This document shows positions 24,967 through 33,524 of a stretch of 40,821 bases of DNA, in pieces (within the stretch, counting starts at the first letter, position 1; each line of letters starts with the position of its first letter). A model generated the notes under the pieces. It was not told the DNA's origin and searched no databases. It was given only the letters and a program-made list of their open reading frames with translations. The stretch is taken from positions 1-40,821 of the forward strand of contig JAQVTF010000010.1 of the NCBI GenBank assembly GCA_028700185.1, given 5' to 3'. This stretch comes from Desulfobacteraceae bacterium. GTDB lineage: Bacteria > Desulfobacterota > Desulfobacteria > Desulfobacterales > UBA2174. Position numbers and translations under genes: made by a program.

Positions 24967-26349
24967 ATGAGCGAAGCGCGGATCAACCGCTACTGGAAGC
25001 GCATCGTCAACACGATGAACGACGGGCTGATGATCATCGGTACCGATGGCACGGTGATTTCCGTCAACCGCGCCTTTGAGCGCATCACCGGCTACTCGGC
25101 TGAAGAGATGGTGGGCCGGCCGTGCACGGTGCTCGAGTGCGACGGTTGCGACAAGATGATCAACGGCAGCGACATGGCCTGGTGCGCCCTGTTTGACAAC
25201 TGCCAGGATGTGCGCTGCCACTGTCACCTGCGCACCAAGGACGGCCGCTTGGTGGCGGTGGTCAAGAACGCCACCTTGCTCGTGGACGACGAAGGGCGCC
25301 CCCTGGGGGCCGTGGAGACCCTCACCGACATGTCGGAGGTGGACCGGCTGGGGCAGGAGGTGGACCGGCTGGCACGCCAGCTCGACGATGGGGGGGATTT
25401 TCACGGCCTGGTGGGCCGCTCGGTGGCCATGCAGCGGGTTTTCGACGTGATCCGGAGAGCGGCCTCGAGCAGCGCGCCGGTGATCATTTTCGGCGAGAGC
25501 GGCACCGGCAAGGAGATGGTGGCCAATGCGATTCACCGCCTCGGGCCGCGGCGCGAGGGCCCCTTCATGCAACTCAACTGCGCGGCCCTCAACGAAGCGC
25601 TGCTGGAAAGCGAACTCTTCGGCCACATCCGCGGCGCCTTCACCGGCGCCTACCGGCATCGCACCGGGCGCTTCGAGGCCGCCGACGGCGGGGACATCTT
25701 CCTGGACGAGATCGGGGACATGCCCCTCGCCCTGCAGGTCAAGCTGCTGCGGGTCCTGGAGACCGGGCGCTTTGAAAGGGTCGGCGACCATGCCCCGGTG
25801 AAGGTCAACGTGCGCATCATCAGCGCCACCCACCAGGACCTGCACCGGGCCATCGCCGAGGGGCGTTTTCGCGAAGACTTCTTCTACCGCATCAATGTGA
25901 TCCCCATCCACCTGCCGCCGCTGCGACAGCGACGCGACGACATCCCGTTGCTGGTGGAGTATTTTCTGCCCGGGGTGCGCCGCCGCGCCGGCAAGAGCCT
26001 TTCGGGAATGACGCGCCAGGCCATGGAGGGGCTGATGAACCACCACTGGCCGGGCAACGTGCGCGAGCTGAAGAGCGTGCTCGAATACGCCGCCATCATC
26101 ACCGACGGCGGCGTCATCGATATCCATCACCTACCGAGTTTGCAGGCGCCGCCGGCCATCGGGCGTTCGGCCTCCACCGCGCCGGCCATGGCGGACGCCC
26201 AAGGCGAACGTCAGGCCCTCATCGACGCCCTGCGGGCCACCGGCGGCAACCAGACCCGGGCCGCGGCGCTCCTCGGGGTCACGCGCACCACGGTCTGGAA
26301 CCGGATCCGCAAGTACGGCATCGATGTGAGGAAGATTCCGGATCGATAG
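24967..26349 (+). CDS. sigma-54-dependent transcriptional activator (Cys-rich PAS, AAA+, Fis-type HTH)
   Basis: 460 residues. The N-terminal PAS domain (DGLMIIGTDGTVISVNRAFERITGYS) continues into a Cys-rich stretch: CTVLECDGCDK, WCALFDNC, VRCHCHL, seven Cys in about 45 residues. The AAA+ domain follows: Walker A GESGTGKE, GAFTGAYRH (the sigma-54 contact loop), Walker B GDIFLDEIGDM, and arginine-finger region FREDFFYRINVIP. Last is a Fis-type HTH (GGNQTRAAALLGVTRTTVWNRI). It is expected to activate the divergent operon from the GTTTAAAC site. The Cys cluster may bind an Fe-S cluster or respond to sulfur/redox state. There is no receiver domain, so control is by the PAS domain itself. Start ATG 24967 has AAGG 10 nt upstream. 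Confidence 0.93.
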   Translation: MSEARINRYWKRIVNTMNDGLMIIGTDGTVISVNRAFERITGYSAEEMVGRPCTVLECDGCDKMINGSDMAWCALFDNCQDVRCHCHLRTKDGRLVAVVKNATLLVDDEGRPLGAVETLTDMSEVDRLGQEVDRLARQLDDGGDFHGLVGRSVAMQRVFDVIRRAASSSAPVIIFGESGTGKEMVANAIHRLGPRREGPFMQLNCAALNEALLESELFGHIRGAFTGAYRHRTGRFEAADGGDIFLDEIGDMPLALQVKLLRVLETGRFERVGDHAPVKVNVRIISATHQDLHRAIAEGRFREDFFYRINVIPIHLPPLRQRRDDIPLLVEYFLPGVRRRAGKSLSGMTRQAMEGLMNHHWPGNVRELKSVLEYAAIITDGGVIDIHHLPSLQAPPAIGRSASTAPAMADAQGERQALIDALRATGGNQTRAAALLGVTRTTVWNRIRKYGIDVRKIPDR

Positions 26350-26373
26350 GCGAGAAGACAAAAATGATTTTTA

Positions 26374-26389
26374 TGGCACGTGATTTGCT
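26374..26389 (+). promoter_or_regulatory. consensus sigma-54 promoter downstream of the activator
   Basis: TGGCACG-TGAT-TTGCT is a full match to the sigma-54 consensus. It starts 24 bp after the activator stop codon and no ORF with a ribosome site follows within the next 110 bp. The predicted first transcribed base is near 26399. Confidence 0.85.
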
Positions 26390-26398
26390 TCAACCATT

Positions 26399-26478
26399 TA
26401 AAATACCTCCTGGCAGTTGTAATCATACTGCCGGCAAACCGGCTTCAGACGCCGTCATCTGAAGCCGGTTTGTTTTTT
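26399..26478 (+). ncRNA. candidate sigma-54-dependent small RNA
   Basis: The transcript expected from the promoter at 26374-26389 ends at a perfect intrinsic terminator (arms 26436-26449 and 26458-26471, then TTTTTT), giving about 80 nt. The 5' part has an unpaired TACCTCCT (26404-26411), complementary to a Shine-Dalgarno sequence. A small hairpin GGCAGT...ACTGCC (about 26412-26431) follows. The exact complement AGGAGGTA is the ribosome site of the DUF3783 gene at 27480. The alternative is that the terminator only ends the activator mRNA, but that would leave the promoter unexplained. Confidence 0.65.
26436..26478 (+). terminator. intrinsic terminator, 14-bp perfect stem
   Basis: AAACCGGCTTCAGA and TCTGAAGCCGGTTT are exact complements with an 8-nt loop, followed by G and six T. 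It ends the candidate sRNA and any read-through from the activator gene. Confidence 0.92.
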
Positions 26479-26595
26479 AAGAAGGGATTGCATTTTATTT
26501 TATAAAGGATATATCTGCAAAAATAATAATGCGAATGCAATGATTTGTTGGCAGTAATGTCCATTGATCAGTTTGCGCACATCAACAGAGGAAAG

Positions 26596-27411
26596 ATGAG
26601 CGCCATGACCGGATCGAAACATCAACGAGAAAAGATCCTCCCCGAACAGCCGGCGCGCCAGCCGGAAAAAATATTCCTGACCCCTGCCGAGGCCCTGGCG
26701 GCCATTGGCATCGACTTCGCCCAATACGCACCGCAGATCGAGCTTTTTTGCAATCTTGTCCCCCTGGTTTTCGGGAACCAGGCCCTGGTGACGTCGGGCG
26801 CCACCAGAGATGAATTGTGGCTGCGCATCGGTGCCCGCGGATCTCCGGAACGCCTCGATGGCCGGCAACTCGGTGAACGGCTGGTGGCCCGGCTCCAGGA
26901 AGCACCGTTGCCGCTGGAACGCCTGGCCGCCATCTGCTATCAGGTGTTTCGCGGCCGGACCGTGACGGGTGAAACGGATGGAACCCCCGGGTTGTGGGTG
27001 GAAACGGGGATGGAGGATTTTGTCTGCCAGCGCTGCGGCCGGTGCTGCAGCACGCTGGATTTCAAAAACGGGGGCACCGCGGCGGACTGGGAGCGTTTCG
27101 AGGCATTGGGGCGCAAGGACATCCTGGACTGGATCGCGCCAATCCGGCATGACGGAAGGGTGGTGGCCTGCCGCCTGTGGGTCGATCCGCTCACCGGCCG
27201 TTTTGCCGACGGGTGTCCCTGGCTGGTAAAGGACGCCCCGGGACGCTTTGGCTGCCGGATTCACGAGATCCGGCCCGAGATCTGTCGCCAGTATCCCGGC
27301 TCCCGCAAGCATGCCGAGATGACGGGGTGCATCGGGTTCTGTCACCGCCAAAGAAAGGGAATCAGTCAACAAGAAGCCACATCCGATCCAAGAAAAGTCT
27401 TTCACGGATAA
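26596..27411 (+). CDS. YkgJ-family cysteine cluster protein (long form)
   Basis: About 271 residues from ATG 26596 (MSAMTGS; GAGGAAAG upstream), chosen over the track's 26545. The first ~120 residues are an extension without a motif I recognise. The YkgJ signature follows from FVCQRCGRCCSTLDF, through DGCPWL, FGCRIHEIRPEICRQYP, and a late pair TGCIGFCHR. The family probably binds zinc or iron-sulfur; its function is unknown. It follows the candidate sRNA by about 115 bp and precedes the DUF3783 gene by 68 bp, perhaps co-transcribed. Confidence 0.82.
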   Translation: MSAMTGSKHQREKILPEQPARQPEKIFLTPAEALAAIGIDFAQYAPQIELFCNLVPLVFGNQALVTSGATRDELWLRIGARGSPERLDGRQLGERLVARLQEAPLPLERLAAICYQVFRGRTVTGETDGTPGLWVETGMEDFVCQRCGRCCSTLDFKNGGTAADWERFEALGRKDILDWIAPIRHDGRVVACRLWVDPLTGRFADGCPWLVKDAPGRFGCRIHEIRPEICRQYPGSRKHAEMTGCIGFCHRQRKGISQQEATSDPRKVFHG

Positions 27412-27479
27412 CCTGCAACGGATAACCGATGACGCTCCCCTTAAACCATTGCCCATGGCGAGCGAAAAGGAGGTAGTCG

Positions 27480-27905
27480 ATGGCCGAGGCACGCTTCGAA
27501 AAGCTCACCCACTCCGATGAGGCCTTGTACGGTCCGCGAAAGTTGGTCCTGTGCGGATTCGGCCGCGAGGCCCAGCCCAAGTTCAAGAAGATACTGGATC
27601 TCGCCGGCCTCACCGATGTGCCCGTGGTGTGGGCCGATGTCGAGGATGCAGGGGTCAAGATCGGGGAACTTTTCCGGCGGCCGGCCGACACCGGTTTCGG
27701 CGCCGGATCGGCCCTCAAGCGGACCGTGATCGTGGCCGGAATTACTGAAAACGAGTTGCACAACCTGATGAACGTCTCCAAGAAGACCGGCATGCAGTCT
27801 TGCATGTGGGCCGCCCTGACCCCGACCTCGGAAACCTGGACCCTGAAAGCCCTGTTGGAAGAGTTGTCCGCCGAACGGCGGCAAATGAGCGCCAGGCGGC
27901 GTTAG
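27480..27905 (+). CDS. DUF3783 domain-containing protein
   Basis: 141 residues. The C-terminal half matches the DUF3783 pattern: RTVIVAGITENELHNLMNVSKKTG, then AALTPTSETWTLKALLEEL. The N-terminal half (KLVLCGFGREAQPKFKKILDLAG) looks like a second copy of the same ferredoxin-like beta-alpha unit. AAAAGGAGGTAG gives an excellent ribosome site for ATG 27480, and the same stretch is complementary to the candidate sRNA motif. Function unknown. Confidence 0.8.
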   Translation: MAEARFEKLTHSDEALYGPRKLVLCGFGREAQPKFKKILDLAGLTDVPVVWADVEDAGVKIGELFRRPADTGFGAGSALKRTVIVAGITENELHNLMNVSKKTGMQSCMWAALTPTSETWTLKALLEELSAERRQMSARRR

Positions 27906-28270
27906 CGGACCATGGACCAGCGGTGTCCCGAGCCGGCTGGACCCTTGACAGAAACCGCCGGCTGGGGGTAAAGTGCACCGCCCTAATGGGAGGTTGCCCT
28001 GGTCCGACGGCTGCTTTGCCTGGCCCCGGCCGGACGAAAAACGAACCTGACAGCAAAGGAAGGACCCTCGATGGACGGAGACCCTGGAACGAGTCCCCAT
28101 CCTCCAATGAATGAACCGGATGACCCGGTTCCGTTGAACACTTGGCTTGCCATTGCCCGGAAACCATTCGGGCCGGCCCCCGCAGCGCCCCTTTCCATTC
28201 GCTGAGAAATCGGGCGCCTCCGGCCGCAACGGTTTCCAGCAATGGAGATCCTTGCGGAAAGGAGGTGCCT
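27906..28270. other. 365-nt leader region of the MgtE gene
   Basis: No convincing ORF; the track start at 28142 is not protein-like before 28271. It contains small stems such as AACCGG-ATGAC-CCGGTT (28113-28129) but I could not fit a Mg2+ (M-box) riboswitch consensus by eye. AAGGAGG precedes the GTG start. Confidence 0.4.
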
Positions 28271-29638
28271 GTGACCTGTGCACCCTGCCCCAACGCCTGT
28301 ACGCCCGCCGAATCCGTCACTGAAGCGGAGGCCCATCCTTTGATGGGGGACATCGAAGCGCTGCGCCAACGGCATCCTTCGGACATCGCCGACCTCCTCG
28401 AACAGGCCGGACTCGACCCGAACGAGCTGGTGGACATCCTGCTGAAAATCGGCAATTCGGTGGCTGGCGAAACTTTCAGCCGACTATCCATGGAGACCCA
28501 GAAAGCCTGCCTGGAGGCCGGCCCCGTGAAGCGCATGCTCCAGCTTGTCGAGCATATGGAGCCGGATGACCGGGTCGACCTGCTCAAGAAGGTTGATCCG
28601 GAGGTGAGCGAAGGGTTGATGCCCCTCATCGCCCAGGCAGAGCGCAATGCCACCCAACGGCTGTGGAAATACGAAGAGGGCACCGCCGGCGCCGAGATGA
28701 CCACCGAGTACGCCTTTCTGTCCGCCGATATCACCGTGGGTGAGGCATTGGCGCAGTTGCGGCTCCAGGCGCCGAATCGGGAGACCATCTACTATGTGTA
28801 CATCACGGACGCCGAGCGCCATCTGTTGGGGGTGATCAGCCTGCGGCATCTCATCATGTCCAAACCTCGCCAGCGACTCTGCGAGGTGATGACCACCGAT
28901 GTGATTTCCGTTTTCCACGATGCCAGCCTCGATACCACGGTGCAGCAGTTGACCAAGTACGATTTCATCGCCCTGCCGGTGGTGGATCACCAGAATCGCC
29001 TGCTGGGGATCGTCACCTTCGACGATGCCATGGACATCGTCAAGGCGGAGAACACCGAGGACTTCCAGCGCATTTCGGCGGTGCTGCCTTTCGAGGAGGA
29101 ATACCTGCGCCGACCGCTGGGGCGCCTGTTTTGGAGCCGCTTCTGGTGGCTGGCAATCTTGTTGTTCACCTCGATTTTGTCCACTTCGGTCATGGCTTAT
29201 CATGCCGACATTCTTCACCAGATGGTGGCGCTGTCCTTCTTTATCCCCATGGTCATTGGTGCCAGCGGCAACGCCGGCACCCAGTCGGCCACCATGGTGG
29301 TGCGGGCGCTGGCGCTGGGAGAAATCCGACCGCGGGATTTTCCCCGGGTGTTTTCCAGGGAGCTGCTCATGGGCTTGGCCCTGGGGCTGGCCCTGGGGGG
29401 GATGGCCTTGTTGCGCGTTTTTTGGCAGGAAGAGAATCTGCTGCTGGGTTATATCGTGGGAATGGCCCTGGTGGTCACCCTCTTGACCGCCAACTTGGTG
29501 GGTTCGCTGCTTCCACTGCTGCTGAAGAAACTAAAGTTCGATCCGGCGCTCACCGCCGGACCGTTCATCGCCACGATCATCGACGCGGTCGGCATCGCGA
29601 TCTACTTCCAGGTGGCGATCTGGTTGATGCGCGGATGA
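28271..29638 (+). CDS. mgtE: MgtE-family magnesium transporter
   Basis: 455 residues from GTG 28271 with AAGGAGG 6 nt upstream; the track start adds 43 non-protein-like codons. The N-terminal superhelical Mg2+-sensing domain (HPSDIADLLEQAGLDP, LLKKVDPEVSEGLMPL) is followed by tandem CBS domains (MTTEYAFLSADITVGEAL, YVYITDAERHLLGVISL, MTTDVISVFHDASLD, FIALPVVDHQNRLLGIVT). Then come five TM segments with GASGNAGTQSATMVVRALALGE, the conserved pore motif, and AGPFIATIIDAVGIAIYF. Cytoplasmic domains gate Mg2+ entry in response to intracellular Mg2+. Monocistronic; ends at a bidirectional hairpin shared with the MscS gene. Confidence 0.93.
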   Translation: MTCAPCPNACTPAESVTEAEAHPLMGDIEALRQRHPSDIADLLEQAGLDPNELVDILLKIGNSVAGETFSRLSMETQKACLEAGPVKRMLQLVEHMEPDDRVDLLKKVDPEVSEGLMPLIAQAERNATQRLWKYEEGTAGAEMTTEYAFLSADITVGEALAQLRLQAPNRETIYYVYITDAERHLLGVISLRHLIMSKPRQRLCEVMTTDVISVFHDASLDTTVQQLTKYDFIALPVVDHQNRLLGIVTFDDAMDIVKAENTEDFQRISAVLPFEEEYLRRPLGRLFWSRFWWLAILLFTSILSTSVMAYHADILHQMVALSFFIPMVIGASGNAGTQSATMVVRALALGEIRPRDFPRVFSRELLMGLALGLALGGMALLRVFWQEENLLLGYIVGMALVVTLLTANLVGSLLPLLLKKLKFDPALTAGPFIATIIDAVGIAIYFQVAIWLMRG

Positions 29639-29736
29639 CGGCGGACCGCCAGGGACAAGATCGGCCCCAAGGGGACCGCTCCCGTCCCGCCGTCACGAAA
29701 GCCCCGGGCTGAGGAAAGTTTGAAGAGCGGGTAAAA

Positions 29737-29808
29737 AATCACCGCAGTGGACAACGTGGACACCATGGATCCCGGTGGCACAGAGAGCTGCGGTGCGGTG
29801 ATTCTTTT
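29737..29808. terminator. bidirectional terminator-like hairpin between mgtE and mscS-type genes
   Basis: AATCACCGCA (29737-29746) and TGCGGTGATT (29794-29803) are exact complements with a long loop. CTTTTTC follows on plus and a run of T on minus (opposite the AAAAAA at 29733-29738). Lies between convergent genes. Confidence 0.6.
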
Positions 29809-29826
29809 TCTCGTTTGCCGATAGGC

Positions 29827-30639
29827 TCAATCTCGGTGCTGGTAGAGGTGCACGTCCTGCTGCGGGAAGGGGATGCTGATCCCGGCGGCGTCGAAGGCCT
29901 TCTTTACCTTCTCGGTGGTCTCGAACCAGAAATCCCAGTAATCGCCCGATTTGACCCAGGGGCGGGCCACGAAATCGACGCTGCTTTGGCCTAGCTGGTA
30001 GACGGCGATCAACGGTGCCGGATTCTTGAGCACCCGCGGGTCGGCGTTGATGATGGACGTGATCACCTCCCTGGCCCGGTCGATGTCATCGCCGTAGCCG
30101 ATGCCGAAGACCATGTCCACGCGACGGGTCCCCTTGGCTGACCAGTTTACGATGTTGTCCGCGGTGAGCTTGGCATTGGGCACGATGACCAGCTTGTGGT
30201 CCGGGGTGCAGAGGGTGGTGGTGAAGATCTGGATCTCCTCCACCGTGCCGGCCGTACCGGCGGCTTCGATGTAATCGCCCACCCGGAAGGGGCGGAAGAG
30301 GATCATCAAAAACCCGGCGGCAAAATTGGACAGGGAGCCTTGCAGGGCCAGGCCGATGGCCAGGCCGGCGGCGCCGAGAACGGCGATAAACGAAGTGGTT
30401 TGAATCCCGAGCTGGTTCAGGGCGGCCAGGATGGTGAAGGCCAGCAGGGCGATATACGTCAGGTTGCCGGTGAATTTGACGATGGTGGTATCCAGGCGGC
30501 CTCTTTCCATCAGCCGTTCCACGAGCCGGCGAATACCCTGGGCGACCCAGCGCCCCACGATCAGTACGACAATGGCCGCCAGGATCCGAATGCCGTAAAG
30601 GATGGCCAGTTCCTGGGCGCTGGAAAACCATTCTTGCAT
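29827..30639 (-). CDS. small-conductance mechanosensitive channel, MscS family
   Basis: 270 residues. Three hydrophobic segments: GIRILAAIVVLIVGRWVA, YIALLAFTILAALNQLG and the Gly/Ala-rich pore helix FIAVLGAAGLAIGLALQGSLSNFAAG. The beta-domain follows (FRPFRVGDYIEAAGTAGTVEEIQIF, VIVPNAKLTADNIVNWS) and an alpha/beta C-terminus. Length and pore motif fit the MscS core type, which releases solutes on hypo-osmotic shock. GAGGAGG precedes ATG 30639. Transcribed alone, convergent with mgtE. Confidence 0.93.
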   Translation of the reverse strand: MQEWFSSAQELAILYGIRILAAIVVLIVGRWVAQGIRRLVERLMERGRLDTTIVKFTGNLTYIALLAFTILAALNQLGIQTTSFIAVLGAAGLAIGLALQGSLSNFAAGFLMILFRPFRVGDYIEAAGTAGTVEEIQIFTTTLCTPDHKLVIVPNAKLTADNIVNWSAKGTRRVDMVFGIGYGDDIDRAREVITSIINADPRVLKNPAPLIAVYQLGQSSVDFVARPWVKSGDYWDFWFETTEKVKKAFDAAGISIPFPQQDVHLYQHRD

Positions 30640-31120
30640 GAAAAACCTCCTCGGTTGAGTTTCGGTTGGCCGCGAATCCTGGAACTGTCCGGATATCGCA
30701 GCGATTGCGATTCAGAGAGCGCTGATTGACCTATCAGCGCCGTCACCGGCCACGACCAAAGCCGGTCTGATCCATTAACCACCTGCCGCTTCCCTGTCAA
30801 GCCGTTCCCCATTCGGGCATTCCGCGGCGCGCCCCTCGCCCGCCGTCATTCCGAGAGACAGCGAGGAAGCGCCTGCCTCTTTTCGCCATCTCCCGACTTT
30901 TTGCCCAGCTTAAAAACACCGGACTGAGCTTGGCCGGGGTGTGACCGGGGTCCGGCCCTATTCCGTCATTCCGGGCTTGACCCGGAATCCATGTTCATCG
31001 GGACGAGGCGGCGGAAGACAAGCCGGAAAGCAGGGGGACGGCCCGCCATTGGCCATAGAGGCTTCCCCCGTGATACCGCCTCGGGAAACGCCTGTGGAAT
31101 CAAGCACATGGCCACTGGGG
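30640..31120. other. intergenic region with non-coding repeats
   Basis: No gene seen. The GTCATTCCGAGAGACAGCGA arm starts at 30845, and the palindromic repeat listed at 30968-31017 is here. The first 150 bp hold the leader of the MscS gene. Confidence 0.5.
30968..31017. repeat. palindromic intergenic repeat (REP-like)
   Basis: ATTCCGGG-CTTGA-CCCGGAAT is a perfect 8-bp stem (30968-30988) and continues with CCATG then TTCATCGGGACGAGG, a motif shared with 10217-10255. Such sequences are common extragenic repeats in proteobacteria. Confidence 0.6.
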
Positions 31121-31122
31121 CG

Positions 31123-31581
31123 TCAAGGGGTCGGTCGCTGGGCCTCGAGCTGGGTGATGTGCCGTTTTTCCTCGGCGATGATGGTTTGAAGCTGGCTCAG
31201 TACTTCCGGCGCCGGGATGAAGCCGGAGAGCATCTCGTAGAAAAGGATCGTGTCTTTTTCAAATTCCACCAGGACATCGATCAAGGCATTGATATCCGTC
31301 AGGGCGGTAAAGTCCACCTGTTTGAGGGAAAAACTCTGTTCGCCGATCATCTGGGCGAGCATCTCGCGGTTCATGGCCCGCGCGATGGGGTTTGCCCCGG
31401 TGGTCGCCTGTTGGCGAAGGTCGTTGAACCATCGGGCGTGCTGTTTTTCTTCCTCGATCATCCATTGGAGGACGGCCTTGAAGCCCTGTCCCTCCACCCG
31501 ATCCATGGCCTGGCGATACACCGCGGCGGCGTTTTCCTCCAGTCGCACGGCGATATCGATGATCTCTTCCAGCTGGAACAT
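31123..31581 (-). CDS. ferritin-like / rubrerythrin-type di-iron protein
   Basis: 152 residues from ATG 31581 (MFQLEEIIDIAVRLEENAA) with GGAGG upstream; the track start adds 30 non-protein-like codons. Four-helix ferritin-like pattern: helix 1 with RLEENAAAVYR, helix 2 with MIEEEKQHARWF (ExxH-type iron ligands), helix 3 with LVEFEKDTILFYEML and helix 4 with IIAEEKRHITQLE. The paired Glu..ExxH motifs support a di-iron site. There is no rubredoxin domain, so it is erythrin-like rather than full rubrerythrin. It starts 17 bp after the CoA-transferase gene and is probably the last gene of the cluster. Likely role: peroxide or iron handling. Confidence 0.88.
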   Translation of the reverse strand: MFQLEEIIDIAVRLEENAAAVYRQAMDRVEGQGFKAVLQWMIEEEKQHARWFNDLRQQATTGANPIARAMNREMLAQMIGEQSFSLKQVDFTALTDINALIDVLVEFEKDTILFYEMLSGFIPAPEVLSQLQTIIAEEKRHITQLEAQRPTP

Positions 31582-31598
31582 GTTTCCTCCACGCCTTG

Positions 31599-33512
31599 TC
31601 ACTGTTTCCCGCCGCCGGCGGACGAAACGGGGGAAGCCGGCTGATCGAAGAGGGCGGTCAACACCACGCACCCGTCTTCCAAGTGGGTTTGAACCTTGAA
31701 GGGCAGGTTGTTGAACAACTCGATCATGCGGCGATTTTCGGGCACGGTGTAGGCAGTGAGCCCGTCTAGACCGTTTTCCTGGGCGGCCTGGAACAGCTTG
31801 ACCAGCAACTGTTTCCCGATTCCCTTGCCCTGCCAGGGACGGCTCACCGAAAAAGCGATCTCGGCGATGTTACTGCCCGTCGCACAGAGGTACTCTCCCA
31901 GCCCGATCACTTGGCCGAAGCCGAATTCGCCCACCAGCGCCAGCATGGTGAGGTTGTGAATGTAGTCGATCTGGGCCTTGTCCTCGATTTCGTCCCGGGA
32001 AAAGCGGGATTTGGCATACATGAAGCGGGCGTACACGTCCGCGTTGTCCAGATTGTAGTAATGCTCCTGGATCCGCCGCAGGTCCACCGGTTTGGCCGGG
32101 CGCAGGGTGATGAGCGTGTTGTCGACGGTGATGGCCTCCTCCAGATGCAGCGGATAGATGCCGGTGATGGACTCGCTCAGCTTGCGTTCCCGGCTCAACA
32201 GCCCTTTTTCCTTGGCGGCATTGAACAGGGCTTCGCGAAAATCCGGATGGGCGATGCTGATCATGGCCATGGCCCGCTCTTGCAGGCTTTTGCCATGGAG
32301 GTTGACCGCGCCGAACTCGCTGACCACATGATGCACGTCGGTGCGGGGGACCACGGTCACCGTGTCGCTGAGCAGCGGCACGATATGGCTCTGGGAACCG
32401 TCGGCCGAAGTGGCGGTGAGCATCAGGATCGACTTGCCGCCGTTGGCCTGGGAGGCGCCCCGCACGAAATCCAGCATCCCGTTGACCCCGGAGTAGCGGC
32501 TGTGGGCCAGGGCGTCGGTGGCCACCTGCCCGGTGAGGTCCATCACCATGGCCACGTTCATGGACACCATGCGAGGATGGGCGGAAATGACACCATGGGC
32601 ATTGACGTAATCGGAGGGGTGAAATTCCACCATGGGGTTGTCGTTGATGAACTCGTAAAAAATTTCGGACCCGATGGCGCTGCTGGCCACCATCTTGCCT
32701 TCGTTGAGGCCCTTGTAGCGGTTGTTGACCACCCCCCGGGCCGTCAGGTGCATCAGGCCGGTGGTGAGGTACTGGCTGTGAACGCCCAGGTCGTTTTTTT
32801 CCGCCAGGGCCTCCAACACGGCCTGGTGAATTTCTCCCAAACCGGTCTGGAGCGTGGCGCCGTCTTCCACCAGCCGGGCCACGTGCCGGGCGATGGTGCG
32901 GGCCGCTTCGCTCACCGGCGGTTCTTCCACCGAGAGGATGGGCTCTTCATGCTCGACGATGACATCCAGGTCGTTCACGTGCAAAAAGCTGCGCCCCATC
33001 ACCCGGGGCATGCGCGGGTTGACCTGGGCGATGACCAGATCCGCGCTCAATGCGGCTGCCTGGGTGATGTCCACCGAAACGCCCAAGCTCATCCAGCCGA
33101 AGTCATCCGGGGGGGAGACCTGGATCAGGGCCACCTGGATCTTGAGCTTTCCGGTGGCGAAAAGCCGCGGGATGTCCACCAGGTTCAGCGGTGTGATGTG
33201 GCGCATGGTCTGGGCCAGCCGCTTGGGAATACCCGAACCGATGTAAAAGGATCGGATGTTGAGGTTCCGGTCCGCCGTCTCGTCCGCGATGCGCGACAGC
33301 GGCGTCTGTTCCAGCGACAGCAGCCGGACCACCTCGATGTCCGAAAGCCCCCGGGCCTTCCGGGCCAGGGCACGGACCAACTCCTGGGGTTCACCGCAGG
33401 AGGAGCCGATGAAGACCCGTTGGCCCGGTCGAATCAGGGCGATGGCATCCGCGGCGTCACGGCGCTTCTGGCGGAAGGCGTCCGCCCAGGATGGTGAAAT
33501 CGACATCATCAC
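31599..33512 (-). CDS. acetyl-CoA hydrolase/transferase-family protein fused to a GNAT acetyltransferase domain
   Basis: 637 residues. The first ~440 form the two-lobed CoA-transferase fold of the 4-hydroxybutyrate CoA-transferase/acetyl-CoA hydrolase group (GQRVFIGSSCGEPQELV, ALIQVSPPDDFGWMSLGVSV, GATLQTGLGEIHQAVLEAL). The catalytic-Glu region VEFHPSDYVN and NGMLDFVRGASQANGGKSI follow. The last ~170 residues are a GNAT domain (LRPAKPVDLRRIQEHYY, IAFSVSRPWQGKGIGKQLL acetyl-CoA loop, GLTAYTVPENRRMIELFN). Such fusions are known in deltaproteobacteria; the GNAT part may acetylate proteins or control the transferase. Start is GTG 33512 or one of the two following ATGs. It begins 12 bp after the nrdJ-type gene. 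Confidence 0.88.
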   Translation of the reverse strand: MMMSISPSWADAFRQKRRDAADAIALIRPGQRVFIGSSCGEPQELVRALARKARGLSDIEVVRLLSLEQTPLSRIADETADRNLNIRSFYIGSGIPKRLAQTMRHITPLNLVDIPRLFATGKLKIQVALIQVSPPDDFGWMSLGVSVDITQAAALSADLVIAQVNPRMPRVMGRSFLHVNDLDVIVEHEEPILSVEEPPVSEAARTIARHVARLVEDGATLQTGLGEIHQAVLEALAEKNDLGVHSQYLTTGLMHLTARGVVNNRYKGLNEGKMVASSAIGSEIFYEFINDNPMVEFHPSDYVNAHGVISAHPRMVSMNVAMVMDLTGQVATDALAHSRYSGVNGMLDFVRGASQANGGKSILMLTATSADGSQSHIVPLLSDTVTVVPRTDVHHVVSEFGAVNLHGKSLQERAMAMISIAHPDFREALFNAAKEKGLLSRERKLSESITGIYPLHLEEAITVDNTLITLRPAKPVDLRRIQEHYYNLDNADVYARFMYAKSRFSRDEIEDKAQIDYIHNLTMLALVGEFGFGQVIGLGEYLCATGSNIAEIAFSVSRPWQGKGIGKQLLVKLFQAAQENGLDGLTAYTVPENRRMIELFNNLPFKVQTHLEDGCVVLTALFDQPASPVSSAGGGKQ

Positions 33513-33524
33513 GTTGCCTTTCGA

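Noticed and set aside
27906-28270. M-box magnesium riboswitch before mgtE
   Set aside because: Looked for because of the gene and the long leader, but the conserved core sequences were not found by eye.
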